A stretch of DNA of 64,000 nucleotides from assembly GCF_007923355.1 (NCBI RefSeq), contig NZ_VOGO01000001.1:434001-498000 (forward strand), read 5' to 3'. Positions 52,108 through 61,278 of this stretch are shown here, piece after piece. The DNA is from Falsiphaeobacter marinintestinus (GTDB lineage: Bacteria > Pseudomonadota > Alphaproteobacteria > Rhodobacterales > Rhodobacteraceae). The translations under genes were made by a program, and so were the position numbers. How positions within the stretch are numbered: position 1 is the stretch's first letter; each line of letters begins with the position of its first letter. Below the pieces are notes generated by a model that worked only from the letters and a program-made list of their open reading frames with translations, was not told the DNA's origin and made no database searches.

Positions 52108-52608
52108 TCAGGCGCTGCGGCTTAGTCGTTCTTCCAACACCTCAAACGGCACGCCCGGGTCATCCTTGGCGCAGCGGATGACAAGCGAGGTCTTGACGCT
52201 CGACACATTGGGTGCGGTCAACAATTCTTCGGTCAGAAAGCTTTGAAAACTGCTGAGGTCAGGGGCCACGCATTTCAGCATGAAATCAACCTCGCCATTC
52301 AACATGTGGCATTCGCGGACCAGCGGCCAGCTACGGCAGCGTTCTTCGAATCGGCTGAGTTCTGCTTCGGCCTGACTGTCGAGCCCGACCATGGCGAACA
52401 CCTGAACCTCGAACCCGAGTTCACGCGAGTCGACCTCGGCGTGGTAGCCCTTGATCAGCCCCGATTCTTCCAATGTGCGGACGCGGCGCAGACAGGGCGG
52501 GGCCGAAATCCCGACCCGTTTGGCCAGTTCGACATTGGTCATCCGCCCGTCAGCCTGCAGTTCCGACAGGATTTTTCTGTCGATCGGATCTAGACGTGTG
52601 GCGACCAT
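52108..52608 (-). CDS. Lrp/AsnC family transcriptional regulator
   Basis: A 166-residue regulator: an N-terminal winged helix-turn-helix (L-D-P-I-D-R-K-I-L-S-E-L-Q-A-D-G-R, V-E-L-A-K-R-V-G-I-S-A-P-P-C-L-R-R-V) and a C-terminal RAM/ligand domain (F-A-M-V-G-L-D, V-R-E-C-H-M-L-N-G-E-V-D-F-M-L). GGGAGAG precedes the start. Such proteins sense amino acids and form dodecamers or octamers; its ligand is unknown. It is divergent from trxB, which could be a target. Confidence 0.93.
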   Translation of the reverse strand: MVATRLDPIDRKILSELQADGRMTNVELAKRVGISAPPCLRRVRTLEESGLIKGYHAEVDSRELGFEVQVFAMVGLDSQAEAELSRFEERCRSWPLVRECHMLNGEVDFMLKCVAPDLSSFQSFLTEELLTAPNVSSVKTSLVIRCAKDDPGVPFEVLEERLSRSA

Positions 52609-52822
52609 GAACGCTCTCCCTCGTATTGCGTTTCTTATAGCAGCGACCGCAGCACGCGCAATAATATTTCGCTGCGGCGCAACAATGTATCCGTTCATGA
52701 AATCCGGACCGCCCGTTTCAAAGGCAGGCGATCAGGGGGTTTAAGCCGCCCTGCCCGGCAGCTATATGCAGGAGACCCCGGGCCATCCTGCCCGCCTGCT
52801 GCTGACAATTGTGGAAAAAACC

Positions 52823-53764
52823 ATGTCCGAGACGCGTCACACCAAAGTTCTGATCATCGGATCCGGCCCGGCCGGATATACCGCTGGCGTCTATGCCGCC
52901 CGCGCCATGCTTGAGCCGATCCTGGTTCAGGGCATCGAACCCGGCGGACAGCTGACCACCACCACCGAGGTTGAAAACTACCCCGGCTTTACCGAAGTGC
53001 AGGGCCCTGACCTGATGATCAAGATGCAGGAACACGCATCCGCAATGGGCTGCGAGGTTATCGGCGATATCATCAGCGATCTGGACACGTCGACCCGGCC
53101 CTTCACGGCCAAGGGCGACAGCGGCACGATCTATACCGCCGATGCCGTCATTCTGGCGACCGGCGCGCGTGCAAAATGGCTGGGCCTGCCGTCGGAAGAA
53201 AAATTCAAGGGCTTCGGCGTCTCGGCCTGCGCCACCTGCGACGGGTTCTTTTATCGCGGGCAGGAAATCGTTGTGATCGGCGGCGGCAACACAGCCGTGG
53301 AAGAGGCGCTGTTTCTGACCAACTTCGCCTCGAAGGTCACTCTGATCCATCGCCGGGACGAGTTGCGCGCCGAAAAGATCCTGCAGGATCGTCTGTTCAA
53401 GAACCCAAAGATCGAACCGCTTTGGTTCCACCAGTTGGAAGAAGTTGTCGGCACCGATACCCCGCTGGGCGTCGAGGCCGTGAAGGTCAAAAACGTTAAA
53501 ACCGGTGAGATTTCCGAGATCGCCTGTAAGGGTGTGTTCGTCGCCATCGGCCATTCGCCAGCGAACGAATTGGTGAAAGACGTGCTTGAGATGCACAATG
53601 GCGGCTATGTCGAGGTCAAACCGGGCACCACCGAAACCTCGATCCCGGGTATTTTCGCGGCTGGCGATTTGACGGATCACAAGTACCGTCAGGCCGTCAC
53701 AAGTGCTGGCATGGGCTGCATGGCTGCTTTGGATGCCGAACGGTTCCTGGCCGAACAAGACTGA
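52823..53764 (+). CDS. trxB: Thioredoxin reductase
   Basis: A 313-residue NADPH-dependent flavoprotein. FAD motif G-S-G-P-A-G-Y at about 13-19, redox-active C-A-T-C (about 139-142) in [15 protein letters not shown] motif G-G-G-N-T-A-V-E-E, and A-G-D-L-T-D-H near the end. Reduces thioredoxin; the classical low-molecular-weight form. The ATG at 52823 gives the normal length. Terminator follows. Confidence 0.96.
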   Translation: MSETRHTKVLIIGSGPAGYTAGVYAARAMLEPILVQGIEPGGQLTTTTEVENYPGFTEVQGPDLMIKMQEHASAMGCEVIGDIISDLDTSTRPFTAKGDSGTIYTADAVILATGARAKWLGLPSEEKFKGFGVSACATCDGFFYRGQEIVVIGGGNTAVEEALFLTNFASKVTLIHRRDELRAEKILQDRLFKNPKIEPLWFHQLEEVVGTDTPLGVEAVKVKNVKTGEISEIACKGVFVAIGHSPANELVKDVLEMHNGGYVEVKPGTTETSIPGIFAAGDLTDHKYRQAVTSAGMGCMAALDAERFLAEQD

Positions 53765-53786
53765 TCCAGTTGATTTTTACGGGCGA

Positions 53787-53820
53787 ACACCTGCTGATCT
53801 CGGCAGGTGTTTTCTTTTTG
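53787..53820 (+). terminator. Terminator of trxB
   Basis: ACACCTGC (53787-53794) and GCAGGTGT (53803-53810) form an 8-bp stem with an 8-base loop, followed by a T-rich tract. Confidence 0.87.
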
Positions 53821-53944
53821 CAAGTAACGCCAGACCGGCAATCTGATGTCTCCCCTTCTGCAAACATCCACTGTGCAGTTCGGTTTCTTGACCTGAAGCA
53901 CACTGCGCCTCACTGTCACGTGAAGCAATTTGGCGAGGCAGGCT

Positions 53945-55627
53945 GTGCACATACTCTGGCGGGGAAACTGGGTCACGCGACTGCGGATTGTGTCCGGATT
54001 GATCCTGTTTCTGTACGCTCTGTTTCATTTCCTGAATATCGGGTTGGGGTTGATTTCGCCTGACCTGATGGATCGGTTTCAGACCGCGCGGCAGATCATC
54101 ACCCGCAGTTCGGTCGGGACGGCGGTTTTATATGGTGCCTTTCTGACCCATGCTGGGCTGGCGCTGTGGTCGCTGGCGATGCGGCGCACCCTGCGGATGC
54201 CGCTGCCCGAAGCGGTTCAGATGGTCCTTGGTCTGGCCATTCCGCTTTTGCTGATCGAACACATGACCCACACGCGCGGCGCGTATGAGGTGTTCGAGGT
54301 CAATGACCGGATGAGCTATATCATGCTGCTGATCTGGGGCTCGCTGGACGGGTGGTGGCAAAGCCTGCTGTTGCTGATCGTCTGGATCCATGGCTGCATA
54401 GGGTTGCACAAGTGGTTGAGCGTGCTGCCCAAATGGCAGGCGGCAACACACTGGCTGGCCGGGTTGGCGGTTCTGGTTCCCGCCTTCGCGCTGGCAGGCT
54501 TTTTGACCGAAGGCCGCCGCATCAAGCAGGCGTTCACCGACCCGGACCTGCAAGCCGCATATGCAGAGTACTTTAATTTTCCTGATGCCGAGACGTTCGC
54601 GACCCTGATCGGGATGGCGCAGCAAGGATTCTGGGTGTTCGTCATCCTGCTGGCGGCAGCGGCTTTGGTCTATGTAGGTCGGCGTCTGCTTGCACGCCGC
54701 AAGTCTGTGCGCATTCGCTATGTGGACGGACCCGAGGTCTTCGCACCCCGAGGATTGACCCTTCTTGAAATGTCGCGGACCGCCGGTGTGCCACATACTT
54801 CGCTATGTGGCGGCAAGGGCCGGTGCACCACCTGCCGGGTCGTGATCGAAGACGGCGAAAACCTGTTGCAGCCCCCGAACGAGGCCGAATTGCGCAGCCT
54901 GCGGGCGGTCAATGCCTCGCCAGGGACCCGGCTGGCCTGCCAAATCCGCCCCACGCATCCTGCGACCGTGTTCCGGGTTTTCTTGCCGGACGGCAAGCGC
55001 GGGCGCGCTCATGCCAGTCAGGGGCGTGAGCGTCGTTTGGCGATCCTGTTCGTCGATATGCGCGGGTTTACCGCGCGCACCACCGGGCAGCTGCCCTATG
55101 ATGTCGTTTTCCTGCTGAACCGGTTCTTCGATGCGATCGTGCCGCCAATTGTTGGTGCCGGGGGCGACGTTGACAAATATCTCGGCGACGGTCTGCTGGC
55201 AGTGTTTGAAACGTCTGATGAACACAGCTCGGCCCAGGCCGGTCTGCACGCCGCAGTCGGAATCGGTCAGGCGCTGGCGGCCTTCAACGACCAGATGGCC
55301 GACGAAGGTATTGACCCGATCCGGATCGGGCTGGGCCTGCATATGGGGGAACTGGTTCTGGGCGAAATTGGCGCCGCCGGTCGCGCACCGCGCACCATTA
55401 TCGGCGAAGCTGTAAATGCCGCCAGCCGGTTGGAAGGCAAAACCAAGGACCTCGGGGTCGAGTTGCTGGTTTCGCAAGAGGTTCTGACCTGCGCGGGCTA
55501 TGACACGCAAATGTTTGATCTGATGACACTTGATCTGCGTGGCGTGCCCGATCCGATCACGGCCCTTGCGATGACCAAGGCGGCAGATCTGGAACAGGCC
55601 CTTGATGGGCTGCCAGCGGCCTCTTGA
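53945..55627 (+). CDS. Membrane-anchored adenylate cyclase with 2Fe-2S domain and histidine-rich helical anchor
   Basis: A 560-residue three-part fusion. Residues 1-~250 are six hydrophobic helices with His at 28, 69, 106, 109, 149, 155 and 169, resembling the diheme cytochrome-b anchor of succinate dehydrogenase. Residues ~255-350 are a plant-type ferredoxin: Cys288, 294 and 297 in C-G-G-K-G-R-C-T-T-C and Cys332. Residues ~365-540 are a class III cyclase: metal Asp371 in F-V-D-M-R-G-F-T, Lys411 and Asp415 in D-K-Y-L-G-D-G, and N491/R495 in V-N-A-A-S-R-L. S. meliloti CyaC is, as I recall, a redox- and quinone-responsive cyclase with a diheme anchor. GTG at 53945 follows GAGGCAGG; an upstream TTG at 53930 is an alternative. 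Confidence 0.85.
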   Translation: MHILWRGNWVTRLRIVSGLILFLYALFHFLNIGLGLISPDLMDRFQTARQIITRSSVGTAVLYGAFLTHAGLALWSLAMRRTLRMPLPEAVQMVLGLAIPLLLIEHMTHTRGAYEVFEVNDRMSYIMLLIWGSLDGWWQSLLLLIVWIHGCIGLHKWLSVLPKWQAATHWLAGLAVLVPAFALAGFLTEGRRIKQAFTDPDLQAAYAEYFNFPDAETFATLIGMAQQGFWVFVILLAAAALVYVGRRLLARRKSVRIRYVDGPEVFAPRGLTLLEMSRTAGVPHTSLCGGKGRCTTCRVVIEDGENLLQPPNEAELRSLRAVNASPGTRLACQIRPTHPATVFRVFLPDGKRGRAHASQGRERRLAILFVDMRGFTARTTGQLPYDVVFLLNRFFDAIVPPIVGAGGDVDKYLGDGLLAVFETSDEHSSAQAGLHAAVGIGQALAAFNDQMADEGIDPIRIGLGLHMGELVLGEIGAAGRAPRTIIGEAVNAASRLEGKTKDLGVELLVSQEVLTCAGYDTQMFDLMTLDLRGVPDPITALAMTKAADLEQALDGLPAAS

Positions 55628-55831
55628 ACCCCTGATACCAAGGCCCTGAAATGGCCGTTGAGACGGGTTATGATGGCATATCCGGCAAATTATCGCGTAT
55701 TCTGCGCCAAAATGGCCGAAAAGGAAAATTTCTGATACCGGACGCTAGACTTTGACCCACGCATGGGTCTATGCGGCCCACGGACGAGTTGCTTTTGCTC
55801 GCGCGACACAAAGACAATCGAGAGATTTGAA

Positions 55832-57550
55832 ATGACAATGCTTAGCAATCTGGCCCCGATCCCAGAGCTTTATGTTTCCCCCGACTCAGCACAGAAAATG
55901 AAACTCGAAGCCGCAGAGCTTAAGAGCCATGATCTGTCCCCGCGCCAGATCTGTGACCTTGAGTTGCTGATGAATGGTGGCTTCAACCCGCTCAAAGGTT
56001 TTCTGGGCGAAGCTGATTACAATGGTGTCGTCGACGACATGCGTTTGGCCGATGGCACGCTGTGGCCGATGCCAATCACCCTCGACGTCAGCAAAGAATT
56101 TGCCGAAGGCGTTGAAGTTGGCGAAGACATCGCCCTGCGCGATCAGGAAGGCGTGATCCTGGCCACCATGACGGTGACCGACAACTGGACGCCGGACAAG
56201 TCAAAAGAAGCCGAGAAGGTGTTTGGCGCCGATGACAGCGCGCACCCTGCCGTTAACTATCTGCACAACACGGCTGGCAAAGTGTATCTGGGTGGCCCCG
56301 TCACCGGTCTGCAGCCGCCGATCCATTATGATTTCCGCGCCCGTCGCGACACGCCGAACGAACTGCGCGCCTATTTCCGCAAGCTGGGCTGGCGCCGCAT
56401 TGTGGCGTTCCAAACCCGGAACCCGCTGCACCGTGCCCACCAGGAACTGACGTTCCGCGCCGCGAAAGAAGCGCAGGCCAACCTGCTGATCCATCCCGTC
56501 GTTGGTCTGACCAAGCCGGGCGACGTCGACCACTTTACCCGCGTGCGCTGCTATGAGGCGGTTCTGGATAAATATCCGGCAGCCACCACCACAATGTCGC
56601 TGCTGAACCTGGCGATGCGTATGGCTGGTCCGCGCGAAGCTGTCTGGCACGGTCTGATCCGCGCCAACCACGGCTGTACCCATTTCATCGTTGGTCGTGA
56701 CCATGCTGGCCCCGGCAAGAATTCCGCCGGTGACGATTTCTATGGCGCCTATGACGCGCAGGAACTGTATCGCAAGCACCAGGACGAAATCGGCTGCGAA
56801 ATGGTCGACTTCAAGCACATGGTGTGGGTGCAGGAACGCGCTCAGTACGAAGCCATCGACGAGATCGAAGACAAGGATAAGATCACAATCCTGAACATCT
56901 CGGGCACCGAACTGCGTCGCCGTCTGTCCGAAGGTCTTGAGATTCCTGAATGGTTCTCGTTCCCCGAGGTCGTCAAGGAACTGCGCCGCACCAAACCGCC
57001 ACGCAGCCAGCAGGGCTTTACCGTGTTCTTCACCGGTTTCTCGGGCTCGGGCAAATCGACCATTGCCAACGCGCTTATGGTCAAACTGATGGAAATGGGC
57101 GGTCGCCCGGTGACCCTGCTTGACGGCGATCTGGTTCGTAAGAACCTGTCGAGCGAGCTGGGCTTCTCGAAAGAGCACCGCGACCTCAACATCCGTCGCA
57201 TCGGCTATGTGGCCAGCGAGATCACCAAAAATGGCGGCCTCGCCATCTGTGCCCCGATCGCACCGTATGCCACCACGCGCCGCGCGGTTCGTGAAGACAT
57301 CGAAGCCTTTGGTGCCTTTGTCGAAGTACACGTCGCCACCTCGATCGAAGAATGCGAAAAGCGTGATCGCAAGGGTCTGTACAAGCTGGCCCGCGCTGGC
57401 AAGATCAAGGAATTCACAGGGATCTCCGACCCCTATGACGTTCCGGAAAACCCCGAACTGCGTCTGGAAACCGAAGGGACTGACGTGGACAACTGTGCAC
57501 ACCAGGTTCTGCTGAAACTGGAAAGCATGGGTCTGATCGGCCTGAGCTAA
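55832..57550 (+). CDS. sat-cysC: Bifunctional sulfate adenylyltransferase / APS kinase
   Basis: A 572-residue fusion. The first ~385 residues are an ATP sulfurylase of the archaeal/fungal type with Q-T-R-N-P-L-H-R-A-H-Q and G-R-D-H-A-G-P-G-K-N; the rest is APS kinase with P-loop G-F-S-G-S-G-K-S-T near 404-412 and D-G-D-L-V-R. It makes PAPS from sulfate for assimilation. Normal length for the fusion. The start at 55832 follows GAGAG. Terminator downstream. Confidence 0.93.
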   Translation: MTMLSNLAPIPELYVSPDSAQKMKLEAAELKSHDLSPRQICDLELLMNGGFNPLKGFLGEADYNGVVDDMRLADGTLWPMPITLDVSKEFAEGVEVGEDIALRDQEGVILATMTVTDNWTPDKSKEAEKVFGADDSAHPAVNYLHNTAGKVYLGGPVTGLQPPIHYDFRARRDTPNELRAYFRKLGWRRIVAFQTRNPLHRAHQELTFRAAKEAQANLLIHPVVGLTKPGDVDHFTRVRCYEAVLDKYPAATTTMSLLNLAMRMAGPREAVWHGLIRANHGCTHFIVGRDHAGPGKNSAGDDFYGAYDAQELYRKHQDEIGCEMVDFKHMVWVQERAQYEAIDEIEDKDKITILNISGTELRRRLSEGLEIPEWFSFPEVVKELRRTKPPRSQQGFTVFFTGFSGSGKSTIANALMVKLMEMGGRPVTLLDGDLVRKNLSSELGFSKEHRDLNIRRIGYVASEITKNGGLAICAPIAPYATTRRAVREDIEAFGAFVEVHVATSIEECEKRDRKGLYKLARAGKIKEFTGISDPYDVPENPELRLETEGTDVDNCAHQVLLKLESMGLIGLS

Positions 57551-57574
57551 GGTTTTGATCTGACAGAATACAAA

Positions 57575-57601
57575 CGGCCCGCCAGATTGGCGGGCCGTTT
57601 T
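57575..57601. terminator. Terminator of the sat-apsK gene
   Basis: CGGCCCGCC (57575-57583) and GGCGGGCCG (57589-57597) form a perfect 9-bp stem with a 5-base loop and four T; it also serves the convergent GT10 gene. Confidence 0.88.
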
Positions 57602-57620
57602 GCGTTTCAAGACTTGGATT

Positions 57621-58481
57621 TCAGAGCTCTGAGCGGATCAGATCAGCAGCGCGTCTTTCAATATCGCAATAGGTTTCGATCGTTGGCTTGATGGCCTGCA
57701 GCCTGGGCAAGCGTGCGGCATACTCAGCCTCAGACATGGACAGGATCGCCTGTTGAATGTCGGCCTGGGAAGTGCAGCGAATAATCCCAGACGTGTCCAT
57801 GAAGTCTTCCAGATTTGGACACCCCCAATAGATCGGCACTGTGTCGCACAACACGGCATCCACCAGCTTTTCGGAAAAATAGTTCCGCTCGGGCATGTTC
57901 TCGATCACAACCGAATAGCGATAGGGCGCAAGACCGTCCGATTTTTGCTCAAACGGTTTATAGCCGCGGCCCATGATATCGACCGGTTGCCCGGTTTGGG
58001 TGATCCAATCCACCACGGCGTGCCGCAGCTTGTGGCCGTCCGTGTCGCGCTTGGCCGACGCGATCAGCGAACACATCGACGTCTTGGTGGTATCAAGGTC
58101 ACGCCATTCGGGAACCCAGGTCGTGCCCAGCGGGAACAGCCGAGCATTCGGCAGGCGATCAAGCAGGTCCTGATTGAAGGTCAAAATCCGGTGGAACCGG
58201 CGATATGTCCAGCGCAGCAACCAGTGATGCTTTGCATGAATGACCGCCGGTTCGCCCAGGATCAGAGATATCTTTGCACAGGTGCCACGACGTATTCGGT
58301 AATGCGTCGAGGTTTTGGGATAGATGATCAGGTGATCCGTCGGCTCAAGATCGCCCACAGTTTTGCCTTGAAGGCGGGCGGGCAAACCATGCGGGCAAGC
58401 AAGCGTGCTCAAAGGCGTCGCGGCAAGCGACGGGCCAAGGGCCATCCCATAGGCCAAGGCGACAATCGCCGGTTCTGACAT
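57621..58481 (-). CDS. Glycosyltransferase family 10 (fucosyltransferase-like)
   Basis: A 286-residue protein. The conserved GT10 C-terminal motif is present: Y-R-Y-S-V-V-I-E-N-M-P, then N-Y-F-S-E-K-L-V-D-A-V-L-C-D-T-V-P-I-Y-W-G, the donor-binding core of alpha-1,3/1,4-fucosyltransferases. The N-terminal half is divergent. It may modify a lipopolysaccharide or capsule. GAGG precedes the ATG at 58481; an upstream GTG is less likely. No other glycosylation gene is adjacent; the PhzF gene ends just upstream. Confidence 0.82.
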   Translation of the reverse strand: MSEPAIVALAYGMALGPSLAATPLSTLACPHGLPARLQGKTVGDLEPTDHLIIYPKTSTHYRIRRGTCAKISLILGEPAVIHAKHHWLLRWTYRRFHRILTFNQDLLDRLPNARLFPLGTTWVPEWRDLDTTKTSMCSLIASAKRDTDGHKLRHAVVDWITQTGQPVDIMGRGYKPFEQKSDGLAPYRYSVVIENMPERNYFSEKLVDAVLCDTVPIYWGCPNLEDFMDTSGIIRCTSQADIQQAILSMSEAEYAARLPRLQAIKPTIETYCDIERRAADLIRSEL

Positions 58482-58498
58482 CTGGACCTCGTTTTGGG

Positions 58499-59383
58499 TC
58501 ACGGGGTGGCAGGCAGGTTGACGTTGCCGGACATCAGCACAAAACCCGTGCCTGCCACCTTGATACCCGTTATCGCATCGTTGGAGCCAACGCGGGTGAC
58601 GCGGGCCTGCCCCGGACGCCCCAGCCAGTGCCCCTGCTCAGCGGTGAAACTGTCCTTGGCCATCAGATCATGGTGCCAGAGATAGGCCGCCATGGCCCCG
58701 GTGGCCGATCCGGTGAACGGATCTTCTGGCGGATTGGGTGCCGGCAGTAACAGTCGCGAAAACGTATCGCCCTGCCCCGTTGCCCCTGTCAGCGTCACAA
58801 GAAAGGGTTCCATAACGTCCATCGCATCCGGCCCCAACGAACCCACAAGAGCGTTCAGGACATCGTTGTTCAGTTCTGCACGGCGCAGCGCATCGTGATC
58901 GCGCAGAACCGTCACAATGAAAGGCAACCCTGTCGAGACGACTTGCGGCGGGGCGATGATGGCGTCGGGTTCAAGCCCATAAACGGCGGCCACCTGTGCC
59001 GGGTCTGCCAGCGCGCCAAACTTGGGCGCGACCTGCGTCATTTCAATCTGATCACCCGTGAGCGAGATCTTGACCAGACCAGCACCGGTTTCCAGCGTCA
59101 TCTGATCGCCCGCGATTAGCCCCCGCGACCGCATTGCTTCCACAGTGGCAATCGTCGGGTGACCGGCAAACGGAATTTCGCGGCTGGCCAGAAAGTACCG
59201 AACGCGGATGTCGGCGACATCTGAAGGGCCGGTGAACGTGCATTCCACCAACGACGTTTCGCGGACAAACGCTGTGCTGGTCTCAACAGACAATCCAGCG
59301 CCATCATGAACAACTGCGCAGCCATTGCCGCCAAATGCCTTGTCGGTAAAGGCGTCGACCCAGTCGAACTGATAATTGGACAT
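58499..59383 (-). CDS. PhzF family isomerase
   Basis: A 294-residue diaminopimelate-epimerase-fold protein. F-T-D-K-A-F-G-G-N-G-C-A-V at about 12-24, catalytic-type Glu47 in S-L-V-E-C-T-F, F-A-G-H-P-T at about 72-77, and D-P-F-T-G-S-A-T-G-A near the C terminus. PhzF itself isomerises a phenazine precursor; most homologues have unknown substrates. Its end is 17 bases before the GT10 start on the same strand. Confidence 0.92.
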   Translation of the reverse strand: MSNYQFDWVDAFTDKAFGGNGCAVVHDGAGLSVETSTAFVRETSLVECTFTGPSDVADIRVRYFLASREIPFAGHPTIATVEAMRSRGLIAGDQMTLETGAGLVKISLTGDQIEMTQVAPKFGALADPAQVAAVYGLEPDAIIAPPQVVSTGLPFIVTVLRDHDALRRAELNNDVLNALVGSLGPDAMDVMEPFLVTLTGATGQGDTFSRLLLPAPNPPEDPFTGSATGAMAAYLWHHDLMAKDSFTAEQGHWLGRPGQARVTRVGSNDAITGIKVAGTGFVLMSGNVNLPATP

Positions 59384-59566
59384 TGCGCACTCCGAACCAC
59401 TGTTTCGCCGGACAAGTCTTGCCGTTTTCCCGGTCCGGGCGCAACCGAACCTGTGGCCCCCATTCCGGTGCCTGGACCAAATCTATCAACTTGATGCCAC
59501 GCTGATGCCCCAATTCATTGTGAAGATATTGGAAACAATACCCAAACCGTGGCGAGCCGAGGAAAA

Positions 59567-60427
59567 ATGGACTTCCTGTTTCAATTGCTGATCGACAGCG
59601 CCCTGAACATGTATGCCGCTTTGCGGTTTCTGGTCATGCCAGCCCTTGCCATTCTTGTCCTTGCCATCCTGTTTCGGCGAGACCACTGGATGTCGGACAT
59701 GCGCCAGGTTGCCCGAGAATCTGAACTGTCCCTGAAGATCATCCTGTTTAACGCCGCCGTGTCGATGCCGTTGATTTCGATCGTCGTGACCGCCCTGTAC
59801 GACTGGATCCACAGCAACGGGTTGATGCTGTTTTCGGTCGCGACGTGGGAGTCCCTGCCCGTTCCGCTGGTTCTGTTCTTCGCGCTGTTTTTTGGAGATT
59901 TCGTTGGCTATTGGCGTCACAGGCTGGAGCACACGCCGCTTTTGTGGCCAGCCCACGCCGTGCATCATTCTGATACGGAAGTGACCTGGCTGACCTCGGC
60001 GCGCTGGCATCCTATCAACCTGCTGACCGTGCACAGTTTGGCTGGCAGCGCGATGCTGATCATGGGATTCCCGGTCTGGGCGGTTTTGTTCAATTCAATG
60101 ATGCGCGGTTACTATGGGTTCTTCATCCATGCCAATCTGCCCTGGACTTATGGCGTTTTGGGCAAATACATCGTGTCCCCGGCCATGCACCGTTGGCACC
60201 ATTCGGCCGAGGAAAAGGCTTTTGACAAGAATTTTTCCGAATTCTTCTGCATCTTCGACCGCATGTTCGGAACCTATTACCTGCCCGGCCCCTGTGACGG
60301 TCCGTTGGGCGTCAGTGACGACATGCAGCCCACTTTGCGCAGCCAGATTGGGTTCGCGTTCTCGCCGCGTGCCTATCGCAAGATATTCTCGCGCAAACCG
60401 CAGCCACACGAAGAACCCGCCCTTTAA
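59567..60427 (+). CDS. Fatty acid hydroxylase / sterol desaturase family protein
   Basis: A 286-residue membrane diiron enzyme. Histidine clusters H-R-L-E-H (about 119-123), H-A-V-H-H (about 132-136) and H-R-W-H-H (about 207-211) are the family metal ligands. Hydrophobic helices precede and separate them. It hydroxylates or desaturates a lipid; exact substrate unknown. GAGG precedes the ATG at 59567. Confidence 0.9.
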   Translation: MDFLFQLLIDSALNMYAALRFLVMPALAILVLAILFRRDHWMSDMRQVARESELSLKIILFNAAVSMPLISIVVTALYDWIHSNGLMLFSVATWESLPVPLVLFFALFFGDFVGYWRHRLEHTPLLWPAHAVHHSDTEVTWLTSARWHPINLLTVHSLAGSAMLIMGFPVWAVLFNSMMRGYYGFFIHANLPWTYGVLGKYIVSPAMHRWHHSAEEKAFDKNFSEFFCIFDRMFGTYYLPGPCDGPLGVSDDMQPTLRSQIGFAFSPRAYRKIFSRKPQPHEEPAL

Positions 60428-60471
60428 GCGCACCAAGCGCGGCATTTGAATGCCGCACTTGGCCGCCATGT

Positions 60472-60696
60472 TTAGTGGACGGCGACGGGTGTCATATCGT
60501 GTTGACGCGCCAATACAAAGGCCAGCTTGCGATCAACCACCAGCGCCAGCTGATTGCCGTCTGCATCGTGCACCGCGTACAGCTGTTCAAGGTCGCCAGC
60601 CCCTGCCCGCACTTCGTCCGGCAGATCGGCCACATCGACTGTTTTCACATAAACGATGCTGTTGCCTTCGGTGTTGAAATCAAAAGGTGTATGCAT
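60472..60696 (-). CDS. DUF1150 family protein
   Basis: A 74-residue protein: I-V-Y-V-K-T-V-D-V-A-D-L-P near the start, then Y-A-V-H-D-A-D-G-N-Q-L-A-L-V and a hydrophobic A-F-V-L-A-R-Q-H. This is DUF1150, usually encoded next to Hsp20 in alphaproteobacteria; it lies 5 bases after the hsp20 stop. Likely part of the same stress operon. Function unknown. Confidence 0.9.
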   Translation of the reverse strand: MHTPFDFNTEGNSIVYVKTVDVADLPDEVRAGAGDLEQLYAVHDADGNQLALVVDRKLAFVLARQHDMTPVAVH

Positions 60697-60701
60697 TGTC
60701 G

Positions 60702-61121
60702 TTACCCTTTCTTGATGTTGATAGTCTGAACAACGGTTTCGGGCCGTGATCGGGTCAGATCGACGTGAAGCAATCCGTTTTCCATGATCGCTTCGCCGAC
60801 ATCGACGCCATCGGCCAGCACGAACATGCGCTGGAACTGACGCCCGGCGATTCCGCGGTGCAGGAAAACCCGGTCTTCATCGTCATCGCTTTGACGGCCT
60901 CGGATCACCAGTTGGCGGTCTTCGACCGTGATCGACAGATCCCGTTCGGCAAACCCGGCCACAGCCAGTGTTATCCGATAGGAGAACTCCGACGTCTGTT
61001 CGATATTATACGGCGGATACCCTTCATTGCCCGACTTCGCCGAGCGTTCAAGAAGGCGTTCCAATTGCTCGAACCCCAGCATGTGGGGGTATGAGCCCAG
61101 GGTAAGTTTCGACACTCTCAT
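60702..61121 (-). CDS. Hsp20/alpha-crystallin family chaperone
   Basis: A 139-residue small heat-shock protein. The alpha-crystallin domain (about 37-125) shows Y-N-I-E-Q-T-S-E-F-S-Y-R-I-T-L-A-V-A-G-F, L-V-I-R-G-R-Q, G-R-Q-F-Q-R-M-F and E-N-G-L-L-H-V-D-L. I-N-I near the C terminus is the I-x-I oligomer motif. Holds unfolding proteins. Preceded by a sigma-32-like promoter. Confidence 0.93.
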   Translation of the reverse strand: MRVSKLTLGSYPHMLGFEQLERLLERSAKSGNEGYPPYNIEQTSEFSYRITLAVAGFAERDLSITVEDRQLVIRGRQSDDDEDRVFLHRGIAGRQFQRMFVLADGVDVGEAIMENGLLHVDLTRSRPETVVQTINIKKG

Positions 61122-61180
61122 ACGTCCTTTATGTCAAAGCGACGGTCCTCGCGGCCCCATCAGGCAACCGCGTTGTTAAG

Positions 61181-61210
61181 AATATGGGAAGAATATGCAG
61201 ATTTAACAAG
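61181..61210 (-). promoter_or_regulatory. Candidate RpoH (sigma-32) promoter of hsp20-DUF1150
   Basis: On the minus strand CTTG (complement of 61207-61210) is followed after 18 bases by CCCATATT (complement of 61181-61188), close to heat-shock promoter elements. It lies about 60 bases before the hsp20 ATG. Spacer is somewhat long, so moderate confidence. Confidence 0.55.
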
Positions 61211-61278
61211 GGCTAGGCGAAAACAACTTGGCAGAGTATCCTAGACACTAAACCAGAAGCTTCACGTTGAGTCGCCGC

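Noticed and set aside
53930-53944. TTG start for the cyclase
   Set aside because: GTG at 53945 is better placed behind GAGGCAGG and gives the same anchor; TTG kept only as alternative.
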